Source: Thermomicrobiales bacterium
Lineage (GTDB): Bacteria; Chloroflexota; Chloroflexia; Thermomicrobiales; UBA6265
Length of the DNA stretch: 32,212 bases
Direction of reading: 5' to 3'
NCBI GenBank assembly: GCA_023957015.1
Contig: JAMLHR010000030.1
Coordinates: 1 to 32,212 of the forward strand
Below are positions 14,619 to 23,427 of the stretch, in pieces (position 1 is the stretch's first letter; each line of letters begins with the position of its first letter). The translations under genes were made by a program, and so were the position numbers. Under the pieces are notes generated by a model that worked only from the letters and a program-made list of their open reading frames with translations, was not told where the DNA came from and searched no databases.

Positions 14619-16043
14619 TTACCCGAACTGTTTCGTCAGCATATCCGAACTCAGCCAGAATCGATCCATGAACGCGGCCAGTTCGCCTTGCCCCATGAAC
14701 CGTGGCTGGGTGAAATCCTCGATCTCGTGCGCGTGGATACGGAAGTTAACCACCTCCCGCCCGCGGAAAGTCAGTTCCAACACGTATCCTTGACGGGTGT
14801 CCACACTGAACATCTGATCGTAGATGAAGTTGCCGATACCGTAGAAGATCGGCTTGCCGTGGTAACTTTCCCACCCCTGGATCGTGTGTGGATGACTGCT
14901 GACCACGCAGGTCGCACCGGCATCGATACACTGGCGTCCGGTCTCAACCGCCCAGTCCTGCGGTGTCCAGTAGTACTGCTCACTCATATGGAAGAAGGGG
15001 ATGACGATATCGTACTGAGCGACAAGCTTCTCGATATCGGCGACCACGTTCGGCAGATTGAGCGGATTGGTGCCGCCGTGACTGTCCGTCGCCTGCGAAC
15101 CGGCATCGGCCACAACACCCAGTGCATACGGCCAGGTCTCGTTGCCGGTGATACCATCCACGCCGAGGAGCGCCACCGAGAGCCCATGCACCTCGGTCAC
15201 GAACGGCTTGCGCGCTTCCTCCAGACTGTTGCCGGCACCGAATACCGGTACACCACCGTTGGTCAGGAATCCGTAGGTGTCTTCAAACGCGGGTAGTCCC
15301 CAGCCAGCCCAGCTGTAGACGGCGTGGTTGTTGGCCATACTGACGGCGCCGATACCGGCATCGACCATTGTTGGCACGAAATCCGGCCGGGTGACGAAAT
15401 CGAGCGCATTCGCATCGACGAGTTCCGGGAACTCCAGCGTCTCGCTGATAAAGCACTCGAAGTTGGCGAAGGTGAAATCGAAGCTGGAGAGCACATGTTT
15501 GGTGCGTTGGAGCGGTACGCTGTAATCGCCAAAGGCACGGATATGTGCGGCCACATTGCGACCGGGGATGATATCGCCGACGGCGCCGATACGCGCCACC
15601 GGTGCATCATCGGTACCGCTGGCCAACAGTGGATCGATACCGTTGACCTTGAGCGTATTCACGCGGAAGTCGATCTGATCCAGCGGCACCACCGCGAATC
15701 CGCCCGGCTGCATGTCCAGCTTCGTGATCAGATCGTCGTAGTCAGTAGCAGTCTCCGTTGGTGTCAGACCGGCGGGGACGATGCCATCGATCGCCATCGG
15801 CACGATGGGCACGCTGAGTGCGCAACCCACATCGCTCCAATTCGCCGTGTGGCCGGAAATGATCGGTTCGAGATCGGTCGCGCCGATACCCGCCAATGGC
15901 AGACGCAGACTCGTGACCATGGCATAACCAGCGGGGAGATGCTTGGCCTCCTGCGCCAGCGCGCGCTCGCGCGCGATCGGCATTGTCACCAGTGCGCCAG
16001 CGGCGCTGCCCTTAATGAAAGTACGTCGGTTAACTGTCTGCAT
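14619..16043 (-). CDS. CapA-family (poly-gamma-glutamate synthesis type) metallophosphatase-like protein, Tat-exported
   Basis: A 474-residue exported protein. NRRTFIKG at 5-12 followed by a hydrophobic stretch is a twin-arginine signal. Residues about 40-140 resemble part of a phosphate/tungstate-type solute-binding domain: IISGHTANWSDVG, then PGGFAVVPLDQID and LKVNGIDPL. The CapA catalytic-like domain follows: GDIIPGR at 156-162, NFE at 194-196 (usually NLE), NNH at 238-240, H352 and E355 in FHMSEQ, SHPHTIQGW at 383-391 and GNFIYDQ at 404-410. CapA proteins are calcineurin-like in fold and are linked to polyglutamate or envelope polymer handling; the true substrate is uncertain. It follows the amidase by 11 bases on the same strand, so both probably work at the cell wall. 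Confidence 0.88.
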   Translation of the reverse strand: MQTVNRRTFIKGSAAGALVTMPIARERALAQEAKHLPAGYAMVTSLRLPLAGIGATDLEPIISGHTANWSDVGCALSVPIVPMAIDGIVPAGLTPTETATDYDDLITKLDMQPGGFAVVPLDQIDFRVNTLKVNGIDPLLASGTDDAPVARIGAVGDIIPGRNVAAHIRAFGDYSVPLQRTKHVLSSFDFTFANFECFISETLEFPELVDANALDFVTRPDFVPTMVDAGIGAVSMANNHAVYSWAGWGLPAFEDTYGFLTNGGVPVFGAGNSLEEARKPFVTEVHGLSVALLGVDGITGNETWPYALGVVADAGSQATDSHGGTNPLNLPNVVADIEKLVAQYDIVIPFFHMSEQYYWTPQDWAVETGRQCIDAGATCVVSSHPHTIQGWESYHGKPIFYGIGNFIYDQMFSVDTRQGYVLELTFRGREVVNFRIHAHEIEDFTQPRFMGQGELAAFMDRFWLSSDMLTKQFG

Positions 16044-16054
16044 ATGACCCTCGT

Positions 16055-17233
16055 CTACTCACCATCGCCGTGTTGGGCGCGATAGTTCTCGATTGCGTTC
16101 GCCCAGCCAACGGCCAGGCGCTTCTGATTGGCGGGATTAAGAATGAAGTTGGCATCGTCTGTATTCGTCACGAAAAGCGCCTCGATGATCACACCGGGCA
16201 TGGCCGATGGCACGATCGTATACTCCGGCTTCACCACTTCCGGCCCGATCAGGATCAGGAATTGCTCCGAACCATACACATTTGAGTCGTTATGAAGATC
16301 CATATCATCGGTTGTTCCACGGGAATAGGCATCATACCCCTGATCGGCAAACGCGAGGGACATCTCGCGCAGAAGGAAGGTTGCGAGATCCAGATTAAGC
16401 TGGCTGAAGGGGCGAGCGTTGTTCCAGAAGATCTCGTATCCCCCAATCGTCTGATCATCGGTACCGTTGAGGTGGATGGATACCATGATGTCGGCATTGG
16501 CGGCGTTACAGATATTGATGCGGGCCTGGAGCTCATCGCGGTCACCGTCGATCTTGCCCTGAGCAGAATCCGTCTTCACGCGGCCATCGCCATTGACATC
16601 CTCGTTGCGCCAATTTACGGCACCGCCGGTTTCACGGGTCATCACCACGGCGATACCGCGCGATTCCAGCTCATCCCTCAGGAAGAAGGCCATGCTGAGC
16701 GTGATCTCGCTCTCGTGAATCCACGGTGGCGGAAACTCGTTCATATCCAGGCGTTGACGACCGAAATCCCAGCCGCCGTGACCGGGATCGATGCAGACGA
16801 GGAAGTCGCTATCGACCGTTTCCGCGGGCACATTGGTAGGGACCGGTGTTTCGGTACCGGAACCATTATCGATAACCGGCTCGGTCACCTGCGCGACATT
16901 GGCGGTTGGCGATGGCTTTGGGTCATCACCATTGAGCAACGAACTGAATGGCAGGATCGCCAGGGCGACGACCGCAATCAGGAGGACAGCTCCGAAAATG
17001 ACGGCCTTGTTACTGCCACCGCTGGAGCGCCGCTGCTTCTGCTTTCCCTGATCCGGCAGGGGAGGTAAGGAGGCCTCGGCGTCATACTCCTGTCGCAGTT
17101 CCCGCCAGCGCGTGCCAACATGCGCGTCGGGTTCATCGGACTGTCGTGGGGGTGGTGTTATCCCCTCTCGCCAGGATGAGCGCGGCTGTTTCGAGGCAGG
17201 CGGGCGCTTGTTATTTGTCGGATCAGTAGGCAT
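16055..17233 (-). CDS. N-acetylmuramoyl-L-alanine amidase, membrane-anchored
   Basis: This 392-residue Amidase_3 enzyme cleaves the bond between N-acetylmuramic acid and L-alanine in peptidoglycan. Residues 1-76 are a charged, Pro-rich cytoplasmic tail, 77-98 a single membrane helix, and 104-140 a Thr/Pro linker placing the enzyme outside. Zinc ligands are H152 (IDPGHGG), E174 (WIHESEIT) and H254 (VSIHLNG); the catalytic glutamate is E351 (IIEALFVTN). An insert at about 210-240 contains DVNGDGRVKTD, which looks like an EF-hand/dockerin-type calcium loop. It heads a two-gene unit with the CapA-like protein and diverges from the threonine dehydratase gene. Likely role: wall remodelling or cell separation. 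Confidence 0.92.
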   Translation of the reverse strand: MPTDPTNNKRPPASKQPRSSWREGITPPPRQSDEPDAHVGTRWRELRQEYDAEASLPPLPDQGKQKQRRSSGGSNKAVIFGAVLLIAVVALAILPFSSLLNGDDPKPSPTANVAQVTEPVIDNGSGTETPVPTNVPAETVDSDFLVCIDPGHGGWDFGRQRLDMNEFPPPWIHESEITLSMAFFLRDELESRGIAVVMTRETGGAVNWRNEDVNGDGRVKTDSAQGKIDGDRDELQARINICNAANADIMVSIHLNGTDDQTIGGYEIFWNNARPFSQLNLDLATFLLREMSLAFADQGYDAYSRGTTDDMDLHNDSNVYGSEQFLILIGPEVVKPEYTIVPSAMPGVIIEALFVTNTDDANFILNPANQKRLAVGWANAIENYRAQHGDGE

Positions 17234-17402
17234 TCATGCACGCTCGGCCTGTGGGTGTAGTCATCTCATGGCTCGCAAACCACCGGGTTCTGCAGTACAG
17301 GATACTATGGCGTGTCAGCAGGCGGTCGTATACTGAACCCACGCACCCGATCGTTTGTTCCGCTTTCGTACGGAATACCTCAATAAGGAGTTCCCGATAC
17401 TG

Positions 17403-18395
17403 ATGTTGACTGGTTCCGATATCGTGAATCCGGCGGATTGGCGTGCGGTGTCGCTGGATGATGTGTATGAAGCCCGCGAGCGGATTTCCTCCCTCGTGCA
17501 CCGTACACCCATGTTTACGTCCAACACGCTCAACCGGATGACGAACACCGAGCTCCACCTGAAAGCGGAGATGCTGCAGCGCACCGGTTCCTTTAAGGTA
17601 CGCGGTGCCTTGAATGCCGCCATCCAGCTCTCCGACGAGCAGAAGGCGCGGGGAATCATCACGTTTAGTGCTGGTAATCACGGTCAGGGTATCGCCTATG
17701 CCGCCAGGATGGTGGGCTGCCGAGCCCTGATCTTCATGCCGGAGGGAGCGGTTCCTGCCAAAGTCGAGGCGATTCAGAGCTACGGCGCCGAGACACGGTT
17801 TGTGCCCAGCATGGAAGGCATTCTGGACACCATCCGCGAGTACCAGATCGATCACGGTATGACCTACATTAGCCCGTTTGATCACCGCGATATCGTGGCC
17901 GGGCAGGGGACCGTTGGACTCGAGATACTCGAGGACGTGCCGGATGTGGAGACAGTGGTTGTCCCGGTCGGTGGCGGTGGTTTGCTGGCGGGTATTGCGC
18001 TGGCGGTGAAATCGTTGCGACCGGATGTGCGCGTTGTTGGTGTCGAACCCGAGGGTGCGAATATCGTCAAACGCAGTCTCGAGAGCGGTGTAGTGGAAGA
18101 GGCTCATGATATCCGCACGATCGCGGATGGTTTGGCTGCACCAGCGGCGGGCGAGTTAACGCAGGCAATCATCGCGCATTACGTCGACGATGTGGTGTTG
18201 GTCTCCGAAGACGAGATCGTGCAGGCGATGAAGCTGATCCTGACCCGCACCAAGTTCCTGGTGGAACCATCCGGTGCCGCCAGCACCGCGGCCTTGCTCA
18301 GCGGCAAGTGCGGCGCGCGTACAGGTGACAGCACCGTTTCGGTTTTGAGCGGCGGCAATATCGACGAGGCCCGCCTGGCGAAGTTGTTAGCCTGA
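17403..18395 (+). CDS. Threonine ammonia-lyase (threonine dehydratase), short form without ACT domain
   Basis: A fold-type II PLP enzyme of 330 residues that deaminates threonine to 2-oxobutanoate, and often serine to pyruvate. The PLP lysine is K65 in RTGSFKVRGA; SAGNHGQG at 89-96 and the phosphate-binding GGGGLLAG at 190-197 are intact. The protein ends just after SGGNIDEARLAKLLA, so there is no C-terminal regulatory ACT domain. It resembles the catabolic TdcB type or serine/threonine racemase-like proteins more than full-length IlvA. It may nonetheless feed isoleucine synthesis; no ilv genes are nearby. AAGGAG lies about 12 bases before the ATG at 17403. A weak TATACT box at 17329-17334 might be its -10. 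Confidence 0.9.
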   Translation: MLTGSDIVNPADWRAVSLDDVYEARERISSLVHRTPMFTSNTLNRMTNTELHLKAEMLQRTGSFKVRGALNAAIQLSDEQKARGIITFSAGNHGQGIAYAARMVGCRALIFMPEGAVPAKVEAIQSYGAETRFVPSMEGILDTIREYQIDHGMTYISPFDHRDIVAGQGTVGLEILEDVPDVETVVVPVGGGGLLAGIALAVKSLRPDVRVVGVEPEGANIVKRSLESGVVEEAHDIRTIADGLAAPAAGELTQAIIAHYVDDVVLVSEDEIVQAMKLILTRTKFLVEPSGAASTAALLSGKCGARTGDSTVSVLSGGNIDEARLAKLLA

Positions 18396-18461
18396 TTGCT
18401 GTTGGACGGCTTGCGTGGCAGGATTTGCTCGTTTTGCGTCTTTCGGGGAGGGGAAGTACGG

Positions 18462-18773
18462 TCAGTTCGTAACTTTCCGCGTACCTCGGCGAGCATTTAG
18501 CCGTGCGATTTTCTCGACAATCAACTCTTTTGCGTTTCTCTTGTCCATCTTACCGACCACGTAATGTGCGTGCACCGCCATGTGATTTGGTTGATGTCGT
18601 GAGACTAGTAGTTCCACAACATCGTCGTTGATATGGCCAACGAATGGTTTTGTAGCGACCAGTTGATCCTTGAGCCTTGGTTTCCACTCACCGGCGAGGC
18701 TTCCTTCTTCTGGTTGAACCCCTTCTCTTCCCCATTCTGGTTTGGGCATTCTGACTGTTGTTGAATCTGACAT
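18462..18773 (-). CDS. Small basic hypothetical protein overlapping the DUF6338 gene
   Basis: A 103-residue soluble protein rich in Lys and Arg. It has no recognised domain; notable segments are WKPRLKDQLVATKPFVGHINDDVVELLV, then HMAVHAHYVVGK and KELIVEKIARLNARRGTRK. I chose the ATG at 18773, preceded by AAGGGGGG seven bases upstream. Its first 86 bases overlap the end of the DUF6338-like gene in another frame, so the two are likely cotranscribed and coupled. Base composition here is visibly less GC-rich than in neighbouring metabolic genes, suggesting later acquisition. Confidence 0.6.
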   Translation of the reverse strand: MSDSTTVRMPKPEWGREGVQPEEGSLAGEWKPRLKDQLVATKPFVGHINDDVVELLVSRHQPNHMAVHAHYVVGKMDKRNAKELIVEKIARLNARRGTRKVTN

Positions 18774-19584
18774 CGTGCTGCCCCCCTTCTTCATGGTGGC
18801 CGTTTGCTTGCTCTGGTTCTGGAATATCCGGTTTCACTGCGTCTTGTTGGCTCAGGATCGCCTCTGGAGCATTGGGTTGGTTGTCTCTCGGCAGCTTTCG
18901 ACGTTTTAACCGGTCGCGTATGTCTCGTAGTTTGATGAGTGTTTTACTCGGTTTCTCCGGGGGCACAGCCTGTCGAAAGTACAGGATGTGACTAATCGTA
19001 TCGGCGGAAACCCAGACACCGGCTGTGTCTGGTACTTTCTCTACAAAAGTCCCCGATTGGTCTAGATAATACACATCCTGGAGAAAAATGTCCCCATCTG
19101 GGCCAGCAAATGCTTTGTCCCTATATGAACCGCCAATCATCGTTCCGTCTTTTAGGTGAACTCGTAGTAAGGTGTCTCCTCCTGTCCTGATAGAGTAGTC
19201 CCACGCTGATTCGATACGACTTATGAAGTCTTTGTTCATGGGTCGAAGAACTATCTCATCGATCCAGTCCCATGAAATCACCCAGGAGGCGAGTATCCCG
19301 GCAATCAGTGGTACTACACCGAGGATGAATACCGCCCTCCAGGTGATGCCCCACCAGTGTTCTCTCAAATCTCCCCACAGATACCAATCGTATATCGGGA
19401 TGGACATCCATATAGTTGCAGCGTGAATCAATCCACCCCAGGCGATAACTGCAAAGAAGAACCGAGCATCGGCTTGTTTGCTCATGAAGGCGACAGACTG
19501 CCGCACGAAGGTTAGGAAGATATAGCCTGGAATGAAGACGACCATGACGACAATGATTGCTTGAATGGATGTTGGTATGTCCAA
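18688..19584 (-). CDS. DUF6338-family membrane protein
   Basis: A 298-residue protein beginning with TTG (GGAGAG nine bases upstream). Three membrane helices are visible: about 9-30 with the FIPGY motif, 43-63, and 84-108. A cytoplasmic domain follows with DTLLRVHLKDGTMIGGSYRD, DIFLQDVYYLDQSGTFVEKV and GVWVSADTISHILYF, the pattern I associate with DUF6338 (unknown function). The last 60 residues are low complexity and strongly basic (RMGKRRGSTRRRKPRR); this tail overlaps the start of the small downstream gene. DUF6338 proteins occur sporadically in bacterial accessory regions; I infer no specific role. Confidence 0.75.
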   Translation of the reverse strand: MDIPTSIQAIIVVMVVFIPGYIFLTFVRQSVAFMSKQADARFFFAVIAWGGLIHAATIWMSIPIYDWYLWGDLREHWWGITWRAVFILGVVPLIAGILASWVISWDWIDEIVLRPMNKDFISRIESAWDYSIRTGGDTLLRVHLKDGTMIGGSYRDKAFAGPDGDIFLQDVYYLDQSGTFVEKVPDTAGVWVSADTISHILYFRQAVPPEKPSKTLIKLRDIRDRLKRRKLPRDNQPNAPEAILSQQDAVKPDIPEPEQANGHHEEGGQHDVRFNNSQNAQTRMGKRRGSTRRRKPRR

Positions 19585-19722
19585 TGGCTTGCTCTCTCCA
19601 ACACTCTTATGCCATCAGTGGTCGTTTAAATGTACTTGAGTTCCAAGGAATTTATGTTGGTAGAAACCGCAGATTGTGTATCAGTGAACGAAGATCTCAC
19701 GCGTCTTCCCAGGATGCTGGAG

Positions 19723-19756
19723 TGCATCTATCCCTATCGATGTACGGATAGATGCA
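19723..19756. repeat. 11-bp perfect inverted repeat
   Basis: TGCATCTATCC and its exact complement GGATAGATGCA flank a 12-base spacer in the 235-base gap between the DUF6338-like gene and the coiled-coil protein gene. It may be a regulatory site or a weak terminator for the minus-strand gene ending at 19820. Apart from this I see nothing else in 19585-19819. Confidence 0.45.
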
Positions 19757-19819
19757 AACAGTGAGGATGAGGAGAATGGAGAGTACCCGGTATCCTGAGT
19801 GTTACCCGCGGTTTCGGCG

Positions 19820-20368
19820 CTAAGCTCGGCTGGAGAAGGCGATCTCGATGACATCGTCGGCCAATGTGATGATCGTGCCGTTATTTGCCTCCAGCCAGCT
19901 ACTGAGCGCCTGGGTATCGAGCGACGCCGCCATCGCGGCATGGAGCCGGAGTTCACCATTGACGAACTGCCGCGTCTGAAGTTCGGTCACTTCTGTCATA
20001 CCGCGCAGAAGCGATTGCAGACCAGAAGCGTGGGAGAGCGTCGCCCCATGGGCGATGACATCCACCTCACTGGCCTCAAGGATGGCATTTGGCGCGATGA
20101 TTGATGTTGCCGCTGGTATGGGAATCGCGGATGCTGGTTCGGACTCCGCCGTGGGTTCGACTTCGGATTCGGACAACGCCACCCGAATCCGCTCCGCCAT
20201 CACTGCGAGAGCCGACTGTTGCGTTTCGAGCTCCCGCAACGTCTCCTTCAGCAAGGCGGTGAGTTGCTGATCGTGGTTCGTGCGTGATTGCTGCATCGCG
20301 GTGGCGATCAGTTGCTCGATCGATGCCCGCAAATCAGCAGCAACATGTAGCGGATCAGACGACGACAT
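19820..20368 (-). CDS. Hypothetical coiled-coil protein with a small C-terminal alpha/beta domain
   Basis: A 182-residue cytoplasmic protein with no signal or membrane helix. Residues about 5-70 are helical and heptad-like (LRASIEQLIATAMQQ, LLKETLRELETQQSALAVMAERI), a probable coiled coil. A Ser/Pro/Glu linker spans about 70-95. The C-terminal 75 residues (VDVIAHGATLSHASGLQSLLRGM, VTELQTRQFVNGELRLHAAM, then a final IITLADDVIEIAF) look like a ferredoxin-like beta-alpha-beta-beta domain of the kind that ends some Chloroflexota regulators. It is divergent from lon. The function is unknown; a role in oligomerisation or ligand binding would be inference. Confidence 0.65.
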   Translation of the reverse strand: MSSSDPLHVAADLRASIEQLIATAMQQSRTNHDQQLTALLKETLRELETQQSALAVMAERIRVALSESEVEPTAESEPASAIPIPAATSIIAPNAILEASEVDVIAHGATLSHASGLQSLLRGMTEVTELQTRQFVNGELRLHAAMAASLDTQALSSWLEANNGTIITLADDVIEIAFSSRA

Positions 20369-20440
20369 AGCAGCTCCGGCGAGTAGAATTCAATGAAGGA
20401 ACAACGTGGGTTACGCGCCTCAGTTGGGAGGCCAATTAAT

Positions 20441-20469
20441 GTGACAATTGCTAGCGAATGTATCACAAT
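20441..20469 (+). promoter_or_regulatory. Candidate lon promoter
   Basis: GTGACA (20441-20446) and CACAAT (20464-20469) sit 17 bases apart in the lon upstream region, matching sigma-70 boxes at five and four of six positions. I see no CIRCE or HAIR heat-shock operator nearby. Confidence 0.3.
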
Positions 20470-20589
20470 ACGCTTTCACCCGTTGTTGGGCAACGGCTGC
20501 TGGTATGGATATTTCACCCCGGTCACCACTATGCACAATGGCGAGCACACTCCTTTGATCGGGCGCGACATGGAACAGGAGAAATAGCT

Positions 20590-23232
20590 ATGCCGAAGTC
20601 CCCGCAAGATACCGAACACAACGAGGAAGAGATCGTTCCAACACCCCGCCGCACGCGAAAGCCGCGCGGTCAGCGCGTGATTCTGCCGACGATCGTGGTG
20701 GACGAGGCTTTTCTGCTGCCACACCTCACGATTCCGATGCCGATCATGGACGATGATGTGGCCCAGGCGGTCGACCGCGCCATGCACATGGACCCTCGCC
20801 GCATCTTCATTCTGGCGGAACAGCGGGTGTCCTCTCTCTCGGACGATATCCAGAAGAGCCCCTATGTGCAGACGGACCTGATGGGCCTGATGCAGGATAC
20901 GCCGTTCGATATCGAGCGCTTCCTGAGCGAGAATGGTGCCACCAACGAGCTCAGCTCCTTGTTTGATGATCGCGATGATGCCGAGTATGAACTCTGCGAA
21001 TGGGGTGTGGTGGCGGAGATCGCCCAGTACATCACCCGTCCGGGCGGCGCGCACGTCGTCCTGAACGGTGTCGCGCGTGGCCGCATCAGAAGCATCCACC
21101 AGGAAGAGCCGTACGTATTGGCTCAAGTGGAGATCGTGCCGGAGCCGATTCACGATCCCGCCAAAACCAGCATTGCCATGGCGACGCTAGTGAGCCAGGT
21201 CGAGAGCTATATCGCCATGCTGCCGCACGTCCCGAACGAAGTGTTGGAGATGATCCGCAGCGTGGATGAGGCTGGTTGGCTCGCCGATCTGATCTCGTTC
21301 TCGCCGGAGATTTCGCCGCAACAGCGCCAGGAGATGATCGAGACCGTCGATCCGTTGGAGCGTATCCACAAGCTCAGCCTGTGGATGCAACAGCGGATGG
21401 ATGTGATGCAGCTGCGCAACGAGATTCAGCATGAAGCGCAGGCCGGTATGGATCGGCAGAATCGCGAGTACTTCCTGCGCGAGCAGATGCGTGCGATCCA
21501 GCGGGAGCTGGGCGAGGGGAGCAGCGAGGAGGCGGTCGCGCAGGATCTGCGTGAGCGTATCGAAGCGGCGGGTATGCCGGAAGAGGTCCACGCCAAGGCG
21601 ATCCAGCAGCTGGAGCGGCTGGAGCAGCAGCATCCGTATTCGCCCGAGATCGGCGTGATTCGTACCTATATCGAGTGGCTGGTCGATCTCCCCTGGTCGA
21701 AAACGACCGAGGATCACCTGGATCTGCAAGCTGCCGCCGATATCCTCAACGAGGATCACTATGGTCTCGAGAAGGTCAAGGATCGTATCGTCGAGTTCAT
21801 CGCCGTGCGCAAATTGGCGGGCGACAAGTTGCGATCCCCGATCCTCTGCTTCGTTGGACCTCCGGGTGTGGGCAAGACCAGCCTCGGCAAGTCGATTGCG
21901 CGCGCGATTGGTCGCGAGTACGTGCGGATGAGTCTCGGTGGCGTGCGCGATGAGGCGGAAATCCGCGGTCATCGTCGCACCTACGTCGGCGCGATGCCGG
22001 GTCGTGTGATCAAAGCGTTGAAGGATGCCGGCAGCAAGAATCCGGTGATCGTCCTGGATGAGGTGGATAAGCTCGGTGCGGATACGTTCCGTGGCGATCC
22101 GTCCTCGGCGTTGCTCGAAGTGCTCGATCCGGAGCAGAACACCACCTTCTCCGATCACTATCTGGAAGTGCCGTTCGATCTCAGCCAGGTGATCTTCATT
22201 ACGACGGCCAATATGCTCGATCCCATCCCACCCGCGTTGCGGGACCGCATGGAGATCATTGAGGTCTCTGGTTATACCGAAGTGGAGAAGCTGGCGATTG
22301 CCGAGAACTATCTCCTGCCCAAGACGCTGGAGAGCCACGGACTCACCGCGCGGCAGATGCGGGTGAGCACGGCGGCACTGCAAACGGTGATTCGCGAGTA
22401 CACCGAGGAGAGCGGCGTTCGTAATCTGGAGCGTGAGATCGGTTCGCTGGCGCGCAAGGTCGCGCGGCAGTTCGCGGGCGAGAATCCGCCGACGCAGGTC
22501 ACGGTCAATCCGAAGAAGGTGTACGAGTTGCTCGGTGTGCCGCGCTATGACTTCAGCCTGGCCGAGGAGAAGGACGAAGTTGGTGTCGCGACCGGTGCCG
22601 CGGTCACCAGCGTTGGTGGCGATCTGCTTTCTATTGAAGTGAACATCTATGAGGGCAAGGGCGAGTTGACGCTCACCGGTCAGCTCGGTGATGTCATGCA
22701 GGAATCCGCTCGGGCCGCGTTGAGCTACACCCGCGCGCATCGTGAGGAACTTGGCATCGCGCCGGACTTCTTCGAGAAGCACACCGTTCACGTTCACATA
22801 CCGGCCGGAGCCATCCCGAAGGATGGTCCGAGCGCGGGTATCACCATGGCGACCGCGCTGATCAGCGCCGTCACCGGCAAGCCCGTGCGCAAGGATGTCG
22901 CCATGACCGGCGAGATAACCCTTCGGGGCAAGGTGCTGCCGATCGGTGGATTGCGGGAGAAGACATTGGCGGCTCACCGCGGTGGGATCAAGACCTTCCT
23001 GTTGCCGAAGAAGAACGCGAAGGACCTGAGCGAACTACCGGACATCGTCAAGAACGAACTGGAGCTGGTGCAGGTGGAGCACATCGTGGATGTGCTGGAG
23101 ATCGCGTTTGTGGGCGAGCCGCCGCGTCGGCGTCGCAAGACCGCTGGCGGCACACCCAAACCGGCACCGGAGGAACCACGCGGCGATCGCGCTCCGCGAA
23201 TCGAGGCTCCGTCGCTCCCGGCTCAGGTGTAG
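20590..23232 (+). CDS. lon: ATP-dependent protease Lon (endopeptidase La)
   Basis: Lon is a cytoplasmic homo-oligomeric AAA+ protease that degrades misfolded and regulatory proteins. The 880-residue protein carries the N-terminal substrate-binding domain ([10 protein letters not shown] onward) and a coiled linker ([19 protein letters not shown]). The AAA+ module has Walker [10 protein letters not shown] (K429) and Walker [11 protein letters not shown]. The C-terminal protease domain has catalytic S748 in KDGPSAG and K791 in GGLREK. A 40-residue basic/Pro-rich tail ([19 protein letters not shown]) extends beyond the usual end. The start at 20590 is supported by AGGAG eight bases upstream; an in-frame ATG at 20458 would add 44 unlikely residues. 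It stands alone, ending at a strong terminator. Confidence 0.97.
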   Translation: MPKSPQDTEHNEEEIVPTPRRTRKPRGQRVILPTIVVDEAFLLPHLTIPMPIMDDDVAQAVDRAMHMDPRRIFILAEQRVSSLSDDIQKSPYVQTDLMGLMQDTPFDIERFLSENGATNELSSLFDDRDDAEYELCEWGVVAEIAQYITRPGGAHVVLNGVARGRIRSIHQEEPYVLAQVEIVPEPIHDPAKTSIAMATLVSQVESYIAMLPHVPNEVLEMIRSVDEAGWLADLISFSPEISPQQRQEMIETVDPLERIHKLSLWMQQRMDVMQLRNEIQHEAQAGMDRQNREYFLREQMRAIQRELGEGSSEEAVAQDLRERIEAAGMPEEVHAKAIQQLERLEQQHPYSPEIGVIRTYIEWLVDLPWSKTTEDHLDLQAAADILNEDHYGLEKVKDRIVEFIAVRKLAGDKLRSPILCFVGPPGVGKTSLGKSIARAIGREYVRMSLGGVRDEAEIRGHRRTYVGAMPGRVIKALKDAGSKNPVIVLDEVDKLGADTFRGDPSSALLEVLDPEQNTTFSDHYLEVPFDLSQVIFITTANMLDPIPPALRDRMEIIEVSGYTEVEKLAIAENYLLPKTLESHGLTARQMRVSTAALQTVIREYTEESGVRNLEREIGSLARKVARQFAGENPPTQVTVNPKKVYELLGVPRYDFSLAEEKDEVGVATGAAVTSVGGDLLSIEVNIYEGKGELTLTGQLGDVMQESARAALSYTRAHREELGIAPDFFEKHTVHVHIPAGAIPKDGPSAGITMATALISAVTGKPVRKDVAMTGEITLRGKVLPIGGLREKTLAAHRGGIKTFLLPKKNAKDLSELPDIVKNELELVQVEHIVDVLEIAFVGEPPRRRRKTAGGTPKPAPEEPRGDRAPRIEAPSLPAQV

Positions 23233-23257
23233 CACGCAACAACATCGAGAGAATATG

Positions 23258-23296
23258 AAACGCGAGGTGGGAACTGTTCCCGCCTCGCGTTTTTGA
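23258..23296 (+). terminator. Rho-independent terminator of lon
   Basis: A 15-bp stem (AACGCGAGG-T-GGGAA pairing with TTCCC-G-CCTCGCGTT, one T-G pair) with a 3-base loop is followed by a run of T's. It begins 26 bases after the lon stop. Confidence 0.92.
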
Positions 23297-23427
23297 TACG
23301 CAAAGTTGCTAGTAAGTTTCCTGTTAGTACCACGACTCCCAGTGCTAGGATCATACCCATGGGGGAACACATCATAACGGGCCCGTAGTGGGTGCCGTGC
23401 TATTGGCATACTCGCGAGGAGAGAATG

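Noticed and set aside
17223..18107. 294-codon minus-strand open frame over the threonine dehydratase
   Set aside because: The opposite strand encodes an intact PLP enzyme with all motifs; this is a shadow.
21187..22977. 596-codon open frame antisense to lon
   Set aside because: It mirrors the codon structure of lon; its translation is His/Arg-rich with no domain, and lon itself is unambiguous.
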